NCBI GenBank assembly: GCA_022432975.1
Contig: CM039512.1
Coordinates: forward strand, 34,221,730 to 34,285,729
Origin: Begonia masoniana
Lineage: Eukaryota; Streptophyta; Magnoliopsida; Cucurbitales; Begoniaceae
DNA: 64,000 nt
Direction: 5' to 3'
Below, in pieces: positions 35,714 to 46,439 of the stretch (position 1 is its first letter; every line of letters starts with the position of its first letter). The position numbers were made by a program, and so were the translations under genes. Under the pieces are notes generated by a model, which was not told the origin of the DNA, did not search any database, and worked only from the letters and a program-made list of their open reading frames with translations.

Positions 35714-36383
35714 GTAACGATCCCTATTCCCAGCAAGATATTGTCCGCTCTGGGGATTGGGCCGTAGCCCAATATCCTCCCCTCACGGCTTTGTTTGGCG
35801 AGAACTTCCCAGAAGGTCACCCAACTTGGAATTCCTCTGGCCAAAGCACTTTTAACTTCGGAGTTCTTATGGGATCCGTTGTCAATTGTGCTCCAAAACG
35901 CGTCTTGCTATGTTGAAAGGGTCTCTTTACATATGTTTCATTTCCACATACTTCCCCAAGCGATGTGGGATTGTGACGACCCCCTTTTTATGACTTGTCA
36001 CCTTCCAGCTTGCCCGCGTGGACGATCCACCATCCGGGTTCCAGTTCGTGCAGCCATCGTACACATACTTGCACATTTGGGTCATCACAATCACCCTCCC
36101 TCGGGGGCCCAACGTCCTCGTTGGCCACATTTCTGGTTGGGTACAGGCTCTGATACCATTTTTAACGACCCCTATTCCCAGCAAGATATTGTCCGCTCTG
36201 CGGATTAGGCTGCAGCCCAATATCCTCCCCTCACGGCTTTGTTTGGCGAGAACTTCCCCAAGTGATGTGGGATTGTGATGACCCGAATGTGCAAGTATGT
36301 GTACGATGACTGCACGAATCGGAACCCGAATGGTGGTACGTCCGCGCGGGCAAACCAGAAGGTGACAGGTCGTAAAAAGAGGA
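35714..36383 (-). mobile_element. Cassandra-type TRIM, rearranged
   Basis: A small non-coding LTR element in minus sense. The left LTR (35714 to about 35980) includes a 5S-rRNA-derived segment. The internal region holds the primer-binding site TGGTATCAGAGCC (plus ggctctgatacca, near 36146-36158). The right LTR (from about 36166) repeats TAACGACCCCTATTCCCAGC but jumps from GGCGAGAACTTCC to CCAAG, losing the 5S segment. After it, 36290-36383 is an inverted copy of the internal region 35985-36095 (GAATGTGCAAGTATGTGTAC on plus against GTACACATACTTGCACAT). It inserted in H RT, but the right flank was lost. Confidence 0.85.
35797..35880 (-). other. 5S-rRNA-like segment in Cassandra LTR
   Basis: The minus strand reads ACGGATCCCATAAGAACTCC, GAAGTTAAAAGTGCTTTGG and GGGTGACCTTCTGGGAAGTT. 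These follow plant 5S rRNA from its GGATCCCATCAGAACTCC region through GGGTGACCTCCTGGGAAGTC. In Cassandra this part can carry the internal RNA polymerase III promoter. It is not a functional 5S gene: the 5' third is absent and several bases differ. Confidence 0.85.
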
Positions 36384-38899
36384 ACCAGAGATGATGTTTA
36401 AAGCTGGTTGCTGGAGGATGCTCAGTATGACAGTGCAAGGCTGGGCAGGCGACTAAGACCCCTGGTTATGCTCATAGTATGTCAGTGAAGTTTATGATAA
36501 ACAGATGTCTAAGAAAAATAGAATTTCTTATAACCATAAGCTTTAGATTTGGATGATTTGACTTAAGAGTCTGATGATGATTTTAAAGATTATTGAATGG
36601 TTTGTTTTTGCTTAAGCCTTCCGCTATGAGTATTTTGGATGAGTTTATGATTCTGACTCATTGAGGTTTATAGTCACTTAAGTATGTCATCTAGCGATCG
36701 GCAGATGCAGAATGTTTAAGCCATCGGATGATGAGAGTGCTATTTTGTCATCTAGCAATCGGCAGATGCAGAATGTTTAAGCCATCGGATGATGAGAGTG
36801 CTATTTTGTCATCTAGCGATCGGCAGATGCAGAATGTTTAAGCCATCGGATGATGAGAGTGCTATTTTGTCATCTAGCGATCGGCAGATGCAGAATGTTT
36901 AAGCCATCGGATGATGAGAGTGCTATTTTGTCATCTAGCGATCGGCAGATGCAGAATGTTTAAGCCATCGGATGATGAGAGTGCTATTTTGTCATCTAGC
37001 GATCGGCAGATGCAGAATGTTTAAGCCATCGGATGATGAGAGTGCTATTTTGTCATCTAGCGATCGGCAGATGCAGAATGTTTAAGCCATCGGATGATGA
37101 GAGTGCTATTTTGTCATCTAGCGATCGGCAGATGCAGAATGTTTAAGCCATCGGATGATGAGAGTGCTATTTTGTCATCTAGCAATCGGCAGATGCAGAA
37201 TGTTTAAGCCATCGGATGATGAGAGTGCTATTTTGTCATCTAGCGATCGGCAGATGCAGAATGTTTAAGCCATCGGATGATGAGAGTGCTATTTTGTCAT
37301 CTAGCGATCGGCAGATGCAGAATGTTTAAGCCATCGGATGATGAGAGTGCTATTTTGTCATCTAGCGATCGGCAGATGCAGAATGTTTAAGCCATCGGAT
37401 GATGAGAGTGCTATTTTGTCATCTAGCAATCGGCAGATGCAGAATGTTTAAGCCATCGGATGATGAGAGTGCTATTTTGTCATCTAGCGATCGGCAGATG
37501 CAGAATGTTTAAGCCATCGGATGATGAGAGTGCTATTTTGTCATCTAGCGATCGGCAGATGCAGAATGTTTAAGCCATCGGATGATGAGAGTGCTATTTT
37601 GTCATCTAGCGATCGGCAGATGCAGAATGTTTAAGCCATCGGATGATGAGAGTGCTATTTTGTCATCTAGCGATCGGCAGATGCAGAATGTTTAAGCCAT
37701 CGGATGATGAGAGTGCTATTTTGTCATCTAGCGATCGGCAGATGCAGAATGTTTAAGCCATCGGATGATGAGAGTGCTATTTTGTCATCTAGCGATCGGC
37801 AGATGCAGAATGTTTAAGCCATCGGATGATGAGAGTGCTATTTTGTCATCTAGCGATCGGCAGATGCAGAATGTTTAAGCCATCGGATGATGAGAGTGCT
37901 ATTTTGTCATCTAGCGATCGGCAGATGCAGAATGTTTAAGCCATCGGATGATGATGGTGCTATTTTGTCATCTAGCAATCGGCAGATGCAGAATGTTTAA
38001 GCCATCGGATGATGAGCGTGCTATTTTGTCATCTAGCGATCGGCAGATGCAGAATGTTTAAGCCATCGGATGATGAGAGTGCTATTTTGTCATCTAGCAA
38101 TCGGCAGATGCAGAATGTTTAAGCCATCGGATGATGAGAGTGCTATTTTGTCATCTAGCGATCGGCAGATGCAGAATGTTTAAGCGAATGATGAGCGTGC
38201 TATTTTTGTCATCTAGCAATCGGCAAGATGCAGAATGTTTAAGCCATCGGATGATGAGCGTGCTATTTTGTCATCTAGCGATCGGCAGATGCAGAATGTT
38301 TAAGCCATCGGATGATGAGAGTGCTATTTTGTCATCTAGCGATCGGCAGGTGTAGAATGTTTAAGCCATCGGATGATGATGGTGCTATTTTGTCGTCTAG
38401 CGATCGGCAGATGTAGAGCGTTTAAGCCATCGGAAGATGTAAGTATAGTTTGTCGTCTAGTTACCGGATGATGTGAGGGTTATCCTGTCGTTTAGTTACC
38501 GGGTCATGTTTTAATTATTCACGTGAGGAGCACATGTTCACCGGATGATGTCCCCTTATTTTCATCGGATGATGTAGAGAGTTTCTTCACCGGATGGTAT
38601 AAATATGGTTATGTCGTCTAGTGATCGGTAGATGTGGTTTATTCCTCTATCGGTAGATGTAGTCTAAAGGTTTAAGTTTCCCTTCACCAGCCGATACACT
38701 TTGCGCTGCCCGCCGGCAGATGTGTAATGTTTTCCTTTGTCGAATGAGGCCTAGTGAATCGCATAGGACATCTTGAGTTAAATTATGTTTTAAAAAAAAT
38801 AATAAAATACATTACTAATAATGAATAATGTGTGAGTAATAAGAATCAAATGATTAAGAAAGATATGGATTATGTGGCGATCTCTCTGGGGTCGTTACA
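36384..38899 (+). repeat. Tekay-A 5' LTR, truncated, with expanded array
   Basis: It matches the 3' LTR from 44925 onwards (GATGATGTTTAAAGCTGG) at very high identity and ends GGGGTCGTTACA at 38899. About 1400 bp of its 5' part are missing, including promoter, leader exon and mini-exon. It also lacks roughly 120 bp present at 45215-45335 and instead carries the 61-bp array. Confidence 0.9.
36685..38400 (+). repeat. 61-bp tandem array, ~28 copies
   Basis: The unit contains CATCTAGCGATCGGCAGATG, CAGAATGTTTAAGCCATCGG and ATGATGAGAGTGCTATTTTG. Most copies are identical; some have GCAATCGG, a few have slippage near 38185-38230, and the last copies diverge (TGTAGAGCG). Each unit holds the short inverted repeats CATCT..AGATG and CATCGGATG. 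Related solitary CGGATGATG motifs continue to about 38680. Confidence 0.95.
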
Positions 38900-38903
38900 A
38901 TTA

Positions 38904-38915
38904 TGGTATCAAAGC
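38904..38915 (+). promoter_or_regulatory. Tekay-A primer-binding site
   Basis: TGGTATCAAAGC, four bases after the LTR end; initiator tRNA-Met type with one change. Confidence 0.85.
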
Positions 38916-38989
38916 AAAACTGGGTTCTAAAACCGATTCTGCAGACTGCCTTCCAGCACTGACTGTCACATGAGCACACTCCAGCAACT

Positions 38990-39052
38990 GTAAGTACTTA
39001 TGATTTCTGTAAATGTCATTAAGTTAAGATGTATCTATAATGATTTGTCTAG
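38990..39052 (+). other. Candidate leader intron before Tekay-A gag
   Basis: CAACT/GTAAGTACTTATG to GATTTGTCTAG/GAATCCC, 63 bp, ending ten bases before the gag ATG at 39063. GT-AG borders and a T-rich tail fit a short plant intron. Confidence 0.4.
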
Positions 39053-39062
39053 GAATCCCAAA

Positions 39063-39947
39063 ATGGTTAGAGGTCAGCAGAGAGAGACCAATGAGGATAG
39101 CAATGCCATTGCTCAGTTGACAGAGTTGGTCATGCGCCAATCTCGCCAGATCGAACAGCTGATGACTGCTAGAGAGGAACAAGGCAACTCCAGTACTAAT
39201 GCAACTCATGATCACGGAGGAGAGCGTTTCCACCGGCTTCGACCCCCGGTATTTAATGGACATGTTTCAGATCCTATTTATGCTGAGGAATGGGTTCGAA
39301 AGATAGAGGACATGTTTAAGTTTGCAAAGGTTGACGAAGGAGATAAGGTCACGTATGCTGTCTTTCATTTGGAATTGGGAGCAAGGCATTGGTGGGATTC
39401 AATCCAGAACACCGCTAATGCAGGAGCTATGACCTGGGAAATGTTTAAGACTGCCTTCTTTGACAAGTACTTCAATAGGACTGTTCGGGCCAACAAGAAG
39501 AAAGAGTTCATGAACCTGCGACAAACTGGCTCTGTGACGGATTACATATGCTAATTTGATGCTTTATCACGGTTTGCTCCCCGAATGATTGAGGATGATG
39601 AGAACAGGATTTACCAATTTGTTCAAGGACTGAAGCCGAGTTCGTACATGAAAGTAAAGACTGCTAGGATACACAATGTACCTTATGGTGAAGTGACGGC
39701 TAAGGCCTTGGAGCTGGAAGAGGCTGAAATGACAGCATATGCACAGCGTGAGCAGCCAAGAAAATTCACGAAGGAAACTCAGCCGCCACAACGTCAGAAC
39801 AAAGGATGGCAGCCGCAACAGAACAGGGGACCACAACAACAACAAGGTATAAAGAGACCCTTCAATCCAAATGAAGATCAAGGAAAAGGAAAGCGACCAA
39901 TGACCCCTCTATGCCCCACCTGTCAGAAGAACCACCCCGGCAAATGA
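39063..39947 (+). pseudogene. Tekay-A gag
   Basis: Starts MVRGQQRETNEDSNAIAQ. Has the coil-like LTELVMRQSRQIEQL, RPPVFNGHVSDPIYAEEW, and the capsid core LGARHWWDS (near 39385). TAA at 39552-39554 interrupts it where Gln (CAA) is expected; the same frame continues to TGA at 39945-39947. A frameshift there separates the CPTCQKNHPGK half of the zinc region from CFRCDKVGHIVRDC in the pol frame. Gag forms the particle that packages element RNA. Confidence 0.9.
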
Positions 39948-42900
39948 AGTTGCGTTCTGGCCGCTGTTTCAGATGTGATAAGGTTGGACATATAGTCAGA
40001 GACTGCCCCATGCCGCCAGATCCGAACCGTGCAAGGATAGCACCTAGAGTTTATGCTATGATGGAGGATGAGGACATAGTGCCGCATACAGTTATAACAG
40101 GTACCATTATGATCTGTGGTTTTACTGCTTACACACTCATAGACACGGGAGCCACGCACTCGTTTATATCAACCTTGTTTGTATGCAATCACAACTTAGA
40201 ATTTTTACCAGCCGAAAGGCCATATAATGTTATGTTACCATCAAGGAAGTCCCTACATTCAGAACAGATTGTTAAAGGTGATGTTGTGTCCTTAGGAGGT
40301 AAGAAACTATATGTAGAACTGATTGTAATTGACATGAAAGGGTATGAGGTGATATTAGGAATGGATTGGTTATTCAGGCATTATGCCACAATAAGTGTTA
40401 GATCTGGGTTGGTTGATTTTCGACCACCAAATGGTGATCATTATTCCTTCCAAGCTATCCCTAAGATAAGTAAAATGCCGATTATATCCTCCCTAGAGAT
40501 CCATCGATTATTGAAAAATGGATGTGAGAGTTACCTGTCTAGTGTAATGGATGTTCAGATGAAGGATAGAATGGAATTTCAGGATATTCCCATAGTCCGA
40601 GAGTTCCCTGAGGCATTTTTGGATGATTTGCCTGGTTTACCACCTGATAGAGAAATAGAGTTTGTAATAGATACGTACCCTGAGGCCTTACCGGTGTCTA
40701 AGAACCCATATCGCATGACACCTGTTGAGTTGAAGGAGTTAAAAATCCAACTGCAGGAATTAGTAGATAAATGATTTATCCGCCCTAGCAGCTCTCCTTG
40801 GGGTGCACCTGTCTTATTCGTTAAAAAGAAAGATGGTTCCCTCAGAATGTGCATAGACTATAGAGAGCTAAATAAGTTAACCATTAAGAATAAATACCCC
40901 TTGCCCTGTATTGATGACTTGTTTGACCAATTGCAAGGAGCTAAAGTGTTTTCAAAGATTGATTTGCATTAGAGGTACTATCAACTGAAAGTTAAGGAGA
41001 GTGATATACCTAAGACTGCCTTCAGGACCCGTTATGGACATTATGAATTCCTTGTAATGTCGTTTGGGCTGACAAATGCACCTGCAGCCTTTATGGACTT
41101 AATGAATCGAGTGTTTCGTGAGTATTTTGACAAGTTTGTAATTGTATTCATAGATGAAATCTTGATATACTCGCAGACTGAAGCTGACCATGCAGAGCAT
41201 TTAAGTGTAGTTTTGACGACATTAAAGAAGCACCAACTTTATGCCAAGTTGTCCAAGTGTGAGTTTTGGTTGAACAAGGTTAATTTCCCTGGCCATGTAG
41301 TTGCTGCTAATGGCATATCAGTAGACCCGACCAAAATTCAGGCAGTAAAGGATTGGCCACAACCGAAGAACGCCAGTGAAGTCTGCAGTTTCCTTGGATT
41401 GGCAGGCTATTACAGGAAGTTCATCAAAGGATTTTCCTTAATATCTAAGCCTCTGACGAATCTGACAAAGAAGGACAATAAGTATTCTTGGACCGAAGCT
41501 TGTGAGGATAGCTTCCAAACATTGAAATTGAAGTTAACAACAGCCCCTGTTCTGACTCTTCCAACCGAAGGAGGAAAGTTTAGCGTATACTGTGATGCAT
41601 CTAAAGTTGGTTTGGGTTGTGTTTTGATGCAAGAGGGTAAAGTTGTAGCGTATGCCTTTAGGCAGCTAAAGAGTTATGAACAAAACTATCCCACCCATGA
41701 TTTAGAATTAGCTGCTGTTGTTTTTGCCTTGAAGATGTGGAGACACTATTTGTATGGACAACAGTGTGAGGTATTTTCTGACCATAAAAGTCTGAAGTAC
41801 CTCTTTACACAAAAGGAATTGAACATCAGATAGAGACGTTGGTTGGAATTCGTTAAGGATTATGACTTTGAGATCAGGTACCACCCGGGTAAGGCTAACT
41901 CTGTGGCTGACGCTTTGAGCAAGATGTCAACAACAATGCAACCCGTAATGTCAACTATGTCTATACCATTGAGGACAGAAGTACAGAGATTTGAATTGGA
42001 TATAGTACCAAAGTTATCAGCCTTACTTGCCGACTTGACCATTCAACCAACGGTTTTGGAAAAGATCAAAGAGGCACAACAGAGGAATTCAGAGGAGAAT
42101 ATCAGTATAATTAGCAGATTGAAGGACACCACCTCCGAGTTTAGTCTTTCCAAAGATGGAATTCTGAGGTTTAGGAATCGATGGTATGTCCCTAATGATG
42201 AGGGATTATGTAAGTTAATCTTGGCCGAGACACATTTGTCTCCCTTTTCTGTACACCCTGGCAGCACCAAGATGTATCGAGACCTGAGGTTACTCTACTG
42301 GTGGCCAAACTTAAAAAGGGATGTTGCTATGTATGTGGAGTCTTGCCTAATATGCCAGCAAGTTAAAGCCGAGCACCAGTGTTCAGGAGGTACCCTTCAG
42401 CCTTTACCTATTCCAGAATGGAAGTGGGAACACATAGCTATGGATTTCGTAGTAGGATTACCTAAGACAACTAAGGGATATGATAGTATTTGGGTTGTGA
42501 TTGATAGAGTGACGAAATCAGCCCATTTCTTACCTGTAAAGACAACCTACACGATGAACCAGCTTGCTGACCTTTATGTACAAGAAATTATTAGAATGCA
42601 TGGAATTCCTGTATCTATTGTCTCTGATCGTGACCCTAGGTTCACCTCACGGTTTTGGAAAGGTCTACAAGGCACACTTGGTACGAGGTTATCCTTCAGC
42701 ACTGCCTTTCACCCGCAGACAGATGGTCAATCTGAGAGGACTATTCAGGTACTTGAAGATATGCTGAGGGCGTGTGTACTAGATTTCCAGTCATCTTGGA
42801 GCCAATACTTACCTTTGGTTGAGTTCTCCTACAATAACAGTTATCAGTCCACTATTGGTATGGCACCTTATGAAGCACTGTATGGCAGGAAATATAGGTC

Positions 42901-43480
42901 ACCTCTGTATTGGGATGAGGTTGGTGAAGCAAAACTCCTAGGTCCCGAGGTTTTGCAACAGATGTCAGACAAGATTGCCACTATTAGGAAAAAAATGGTA
43001 ACTGCACAGAGTCGACAGAAGAGTTACGCAGACCAGAGAAGAAGAGACCTTGAGTTTTCTGTTGGTGATGAAGTTTTCCTGAGGATTTCACCATTTAAGG
43101 GAGTTTTAAGATTTGGTAAAAAGGGAAAGCTAAACCCACGGTTTATTGGACCATTCCCTATCTTAGAAAGGATTGGCAGTACGGCTTATAGATTGCAATT
43201 GCCTCCATCATTGGAAAGGATTCATAATGTCTTCCATGTGTCAATGTTAAGAAAATGCATACGAGACCCTACTCAAGTTGTTAAACCAGTGGATTTTGAG
43301 ATTGAGCCGACACTATCGTATGAAGAGAAGCCAGTACAAATTTTGGAATCTGCAGTGAAAACTCTGAGGAATAAGGAAATCCCCCTTGTGAAAGTTTTAT
43401 GGATGAATCATGGTATTGAGGAAGCCAAATGGGAAAGACGGCAGGACATGATGGATAAATATCCAGAACTCTTCGCTTGA
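39911..43480 (+). pseudogene. Tekay-A pol: zinc knuckle, protease, RT, RNase H, integrase, chromodomain-like tail
   Basis: One frame with three stops: TGA 40772-40774, TAG 40970-40972, TAG 41831-41833. Order: CFRCDKVGHIVRDC; protease DTGA at 40142-40153; RT with [20 protein letters not shown]; its active-site box reads FIDEILIYS, with GAA at 41156-41158 replacing the second catalytic Asp codon. RNase H follows with [15 protein letters not shown] (near 41590), then the integrase HHCC region (42230-42370) with VHPGSTKMYRDL and CLICQQ. The core has [21 protein letters not shown] and DGQSERT, so D, D and E are present. Last come IGPFPILERIGS (near 43150) and the tail WERRQDMMDKYPELFA. Tekay/Del lineage by order and tail. 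Confidence 0.95.
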
Positions 43481-43508
43481 TCAATTTTTGGGGACGAAAA
43501 TTTTGTTT

Positions 43509-43521
43509 AAGGAGGGGTGGA
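43509..43521 (+). promoter_or_regulatory. Tekay-A polypurine tract
   Basis: AAGGAGGGGTGGA immediately before the 3' LTR start TGTAACACCCG. Confidence 0.85.
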
Positions 43522-46065
43522 TGTAACACCCGACAACTTCAACCAGGTGACTCCCTAACTGAATTAACGGCCATGATTATTCAATCTTCACGGTTTAGAA
43601 TTTTATGCCAAGCTTAATTAATTACATATGGTTTTAAACTAGGTTGAGTGGCAAAGTTGTAATAATGGAGGTTTGAGACCGGTATTTAAAGAAAATGGAA
43701 AGGGTTCAAACTTCATTTAAGCCACTGTAGCCGACACCTTCTACTCTCGGCGATTTCTTCTCTCCCGAGCTCTCGCTCTCTGTCAGCTGGAAATCCCTCT
43801 TTCGACGACCGGTTTCCTTGCTGCTTCTCGGCTACTTTGTGCTTGAGGTACGAGTTTGGCAATGTAGCTATCTTTTAGTCGTTAAGCTCTGTTTTCTGCT
43901 ATGTGTTGAAGTTATGGGTTCTTCAATGGTCGAGTATTAGTAAGGGTATTTTAAAATCTGAAAGTGGTAATGTCATTCCGAATCGATTTTGGACATTAAA
44001 CAACCAACCCTGAACTATCGCTAATCGAATCTGTCTGTTTTGGGTTTTGGATTTCAAACTGCACAGAGAAACTATACTAAGGATTCGGGTGTGACTATAG
44101 CTATTAGATCCTAGGATGACTTGTGATTAGAACTAATAGGATTTTGTTTTAACTACTGCAATGTAAATGTTTTAGGTGAAGAAGTTTGAAGAGAAAGGAG
44201 CTCAAATTGCTAAGGAGACCAGGTAAGTGAATGTACAGGTTTCTCGGTCATTAGGACCCTACATCAAAGGATGTTAGGTAGAAACTCATACGATGAGTAG
44301 TAGTTCCCTTATGCTACTGTCTAGTATTTATGTTGATGATTAGTTCAATGGTAAGGTTTTATGTTGGATAGTGCTCTGTCTGTAGCTTGATGATTTAGGA
44401 ATTTCCATGTACATGCATCATGACTATTTTATGCACATGAAAATGTTTTAAGTGCATGTTTTCCTCATGAATAAAGTAAGAAGATAAAACTGATGCAACG
44501 TGGACTAAGTGAGGGTTGGAGGCAGTTCGGCGTATGTCACAGTCCAAAAGAGGGACATATGAACACCACCCGTAGTAGGGACCAAGATCAAACTCACTGT
44601 CGAACCCCTTTTACCGGCACAAATCCTCCCTTAATCCACACAACTTAAATGAAGAGTATGATCAATGACTATGAATGATGAATATGATCAATGACTATGA
44701 ATGATGAATATGATCCATGACTATGAATGATGAATATGATCCATGACTATGAATGATGATTAGGAGCAAAGATATGTACAAGAAAAGACTTATGAGCATG
44801 TCATTTCCTGAATTATACATTCATGCATCCATGTTAGAGTTGCATTCCTTACTAAGCATTAGGCTTATAGTTAAACCTTATGATGTAGGTGAAGAGCTAA
44901 CAGGTGAGGATTTCCAGTCCAGAGATGATGTTTAAAGCTGGTTGCTGGAGGATGCTCAGTATGACAGTGCAAGGCTGGGCAGGCGACTAAGACCCCTGGT
45001 TATGCTCATAGTATGTCAGTGAAGTTTATGATAAACAGATGTCTAAGAAAAATAGAATTTCTTATAACCATAAGCTTTAGATTTGGATGATTTGACTTAA
45101 GAGTCTGATGATGATTTTAAAGATTATTAAATGGTTTTTTTTTGCTTAAGCCTTTCGCTATGCGTATTTTGGATGAGTTTATGATTCTGACTCATTGAGG
45201 TTTATAGTCACTAAGTTAAGATTCGGGTGAGTTGTGGTATTTTCTACTGGATGAAGTTGTTTGATGATTATAGTATTTTTCCTGCCGTGTGATGGAAGCT
45301 GGATAAGGCCATCATCCGGCTGACGTTATCGGCAGATGTAGAGTTTTAAGCCATCGGATGATGAGCGTGCTATTTTGTCATCTAGCAATCGACAGATACA
45401 GAATGTTTAAGCCATCGGATGATGAGCGTGCTATTTTGTCATCTAGCGATCGGCAGATGCAAAATGTTTAAGCCATCGGATGATGAGAGTGCTATTTTGT
45501 CATCTAGCGATCGGCAGGTGTAGAATGTTTAAGCTATCGGATGATGATGGTGCTATTTTGTCGTCTAGCGATCGGCAGATGTAGAGCGTTTAAGCCATCG
45601 GAAGATGTAAGTATAGTTTGTCGTCTAGTTACCGGATGATGTGAGGGTTATCCTGTCGTTTAGTGACCGGGTCATGTTTTAATTATTCACGTGAGGAGCA
45701 CATGTTCACCGGATGATGTCCCCTTATTTTCATCGGATGATGTAGAGTTTCTTCACCGGATGGTATAAATATGGTTATGTCGTCTAGTGATCAGTAGATG
45801 TGGTTTATTCCTCTATCGGTAGATGTAGTCTAAAGGTTTAAGTTTCTCTTCACCAGCCGATACACTTTGCGCTGCCCGCCGGCAGATGTGTAATGTTTTC
45901 CTTTGTCGAATGAGGCCTAGTGAATCGCATAGGACATCTTGAGTTAAATTATGTTTTAAAAAAAATAATAAAATACATTACTAATAATGAATAATGTGTG
46001 AGTAATAAGAATCAAATGATTAAGAAAGATATGGATTATGTGGTGATCTCTCTGGGGTCGTTACA
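43522..46065 (+). repeat. Tekay-A 3' LTR (complete)
   Basis: 2544 bp, TGTAACACCCGACAACTTC to GGGGTCGTTACA. TATA box TATTTAAA at 43683-43690. Leader donor TTGAG/GTACGAG at 43848, acceptor TTTTAG at 44174-44175, mini-exon 44176-44222, donor AG/GTAAGT at 44223, acceptor GATGTAG at 44888, a 15-nt block, then CAG/GTGAGG at 44904. It has a short AATGATGAATATGATC repeat near 44670-44760 and 4-5 copies of the 61-bp unit at about 45320-45600. The downstream flank gatag belongs to the H LTR. Confidence 0.95.
43683..43690 (+). promoter_or_regulatory. TATA box of Tekay-A 3' LTR
   Basis: TATTTAAA 161 bp after the LTR start, followed by a GA/CT-rich leader. The equivalent TATTTAAA sits at 46600-46607 in solo LTR G, 160 bp after its start. 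Confidence 0.7.
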
Positions 46066-46439
46066 GATAGATTTGTGTACATACTTATTGTATGTTTTTA
46101 GTATGTCATTTGTCATGGTTTTAAAAATACGAGTACAAAACAAAAATGAATTTGCATGTTTTTATAAAATAGCATAGTTTGAATTGAAACGATAAGATAC
46201 GTAAGAAAGATAATGAAAAGTCGGGTTAAGGTATGGTCGTCCCGAGTGGTGGACTGAGAGGTGTGCCTCCTTTTCTCCCTTTTTAGGTGAGTTTTTCTGT
46301 CCTGTGAGGGGGATCCTGAGGTGTTCCACTCTTTCTAGCTCGATGTATGGCCGTCGCGAGAGGTGGAACGCAAGGTGTGCCTCCTTGATCCAGAGCGTAA
46401 AGAAGTAGAGAACAATAAGTTAATGAACGTGTAAGAATG
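46066..46439 (+). repeat. Element H 3' LTR, first surviving segment
   Basis: Starts GATAGATTTGTGTACATACTT and matches the H 5' LTR from about 29429 (gataggtttgtgtgcatgctt). Includes the CCGTCCCGAG repeats with an extra partial copy. Ends at the GAATG target duplication of solo LTR G. The first part of the H 3' LTR was lost. Confidence 0.85.

Noticed and set aside
35797..35880. 5S rRNA gene
   Set aside because: Only the middle and 3' parts are 5S-like, with many differences, inside a Cassandra LTR.
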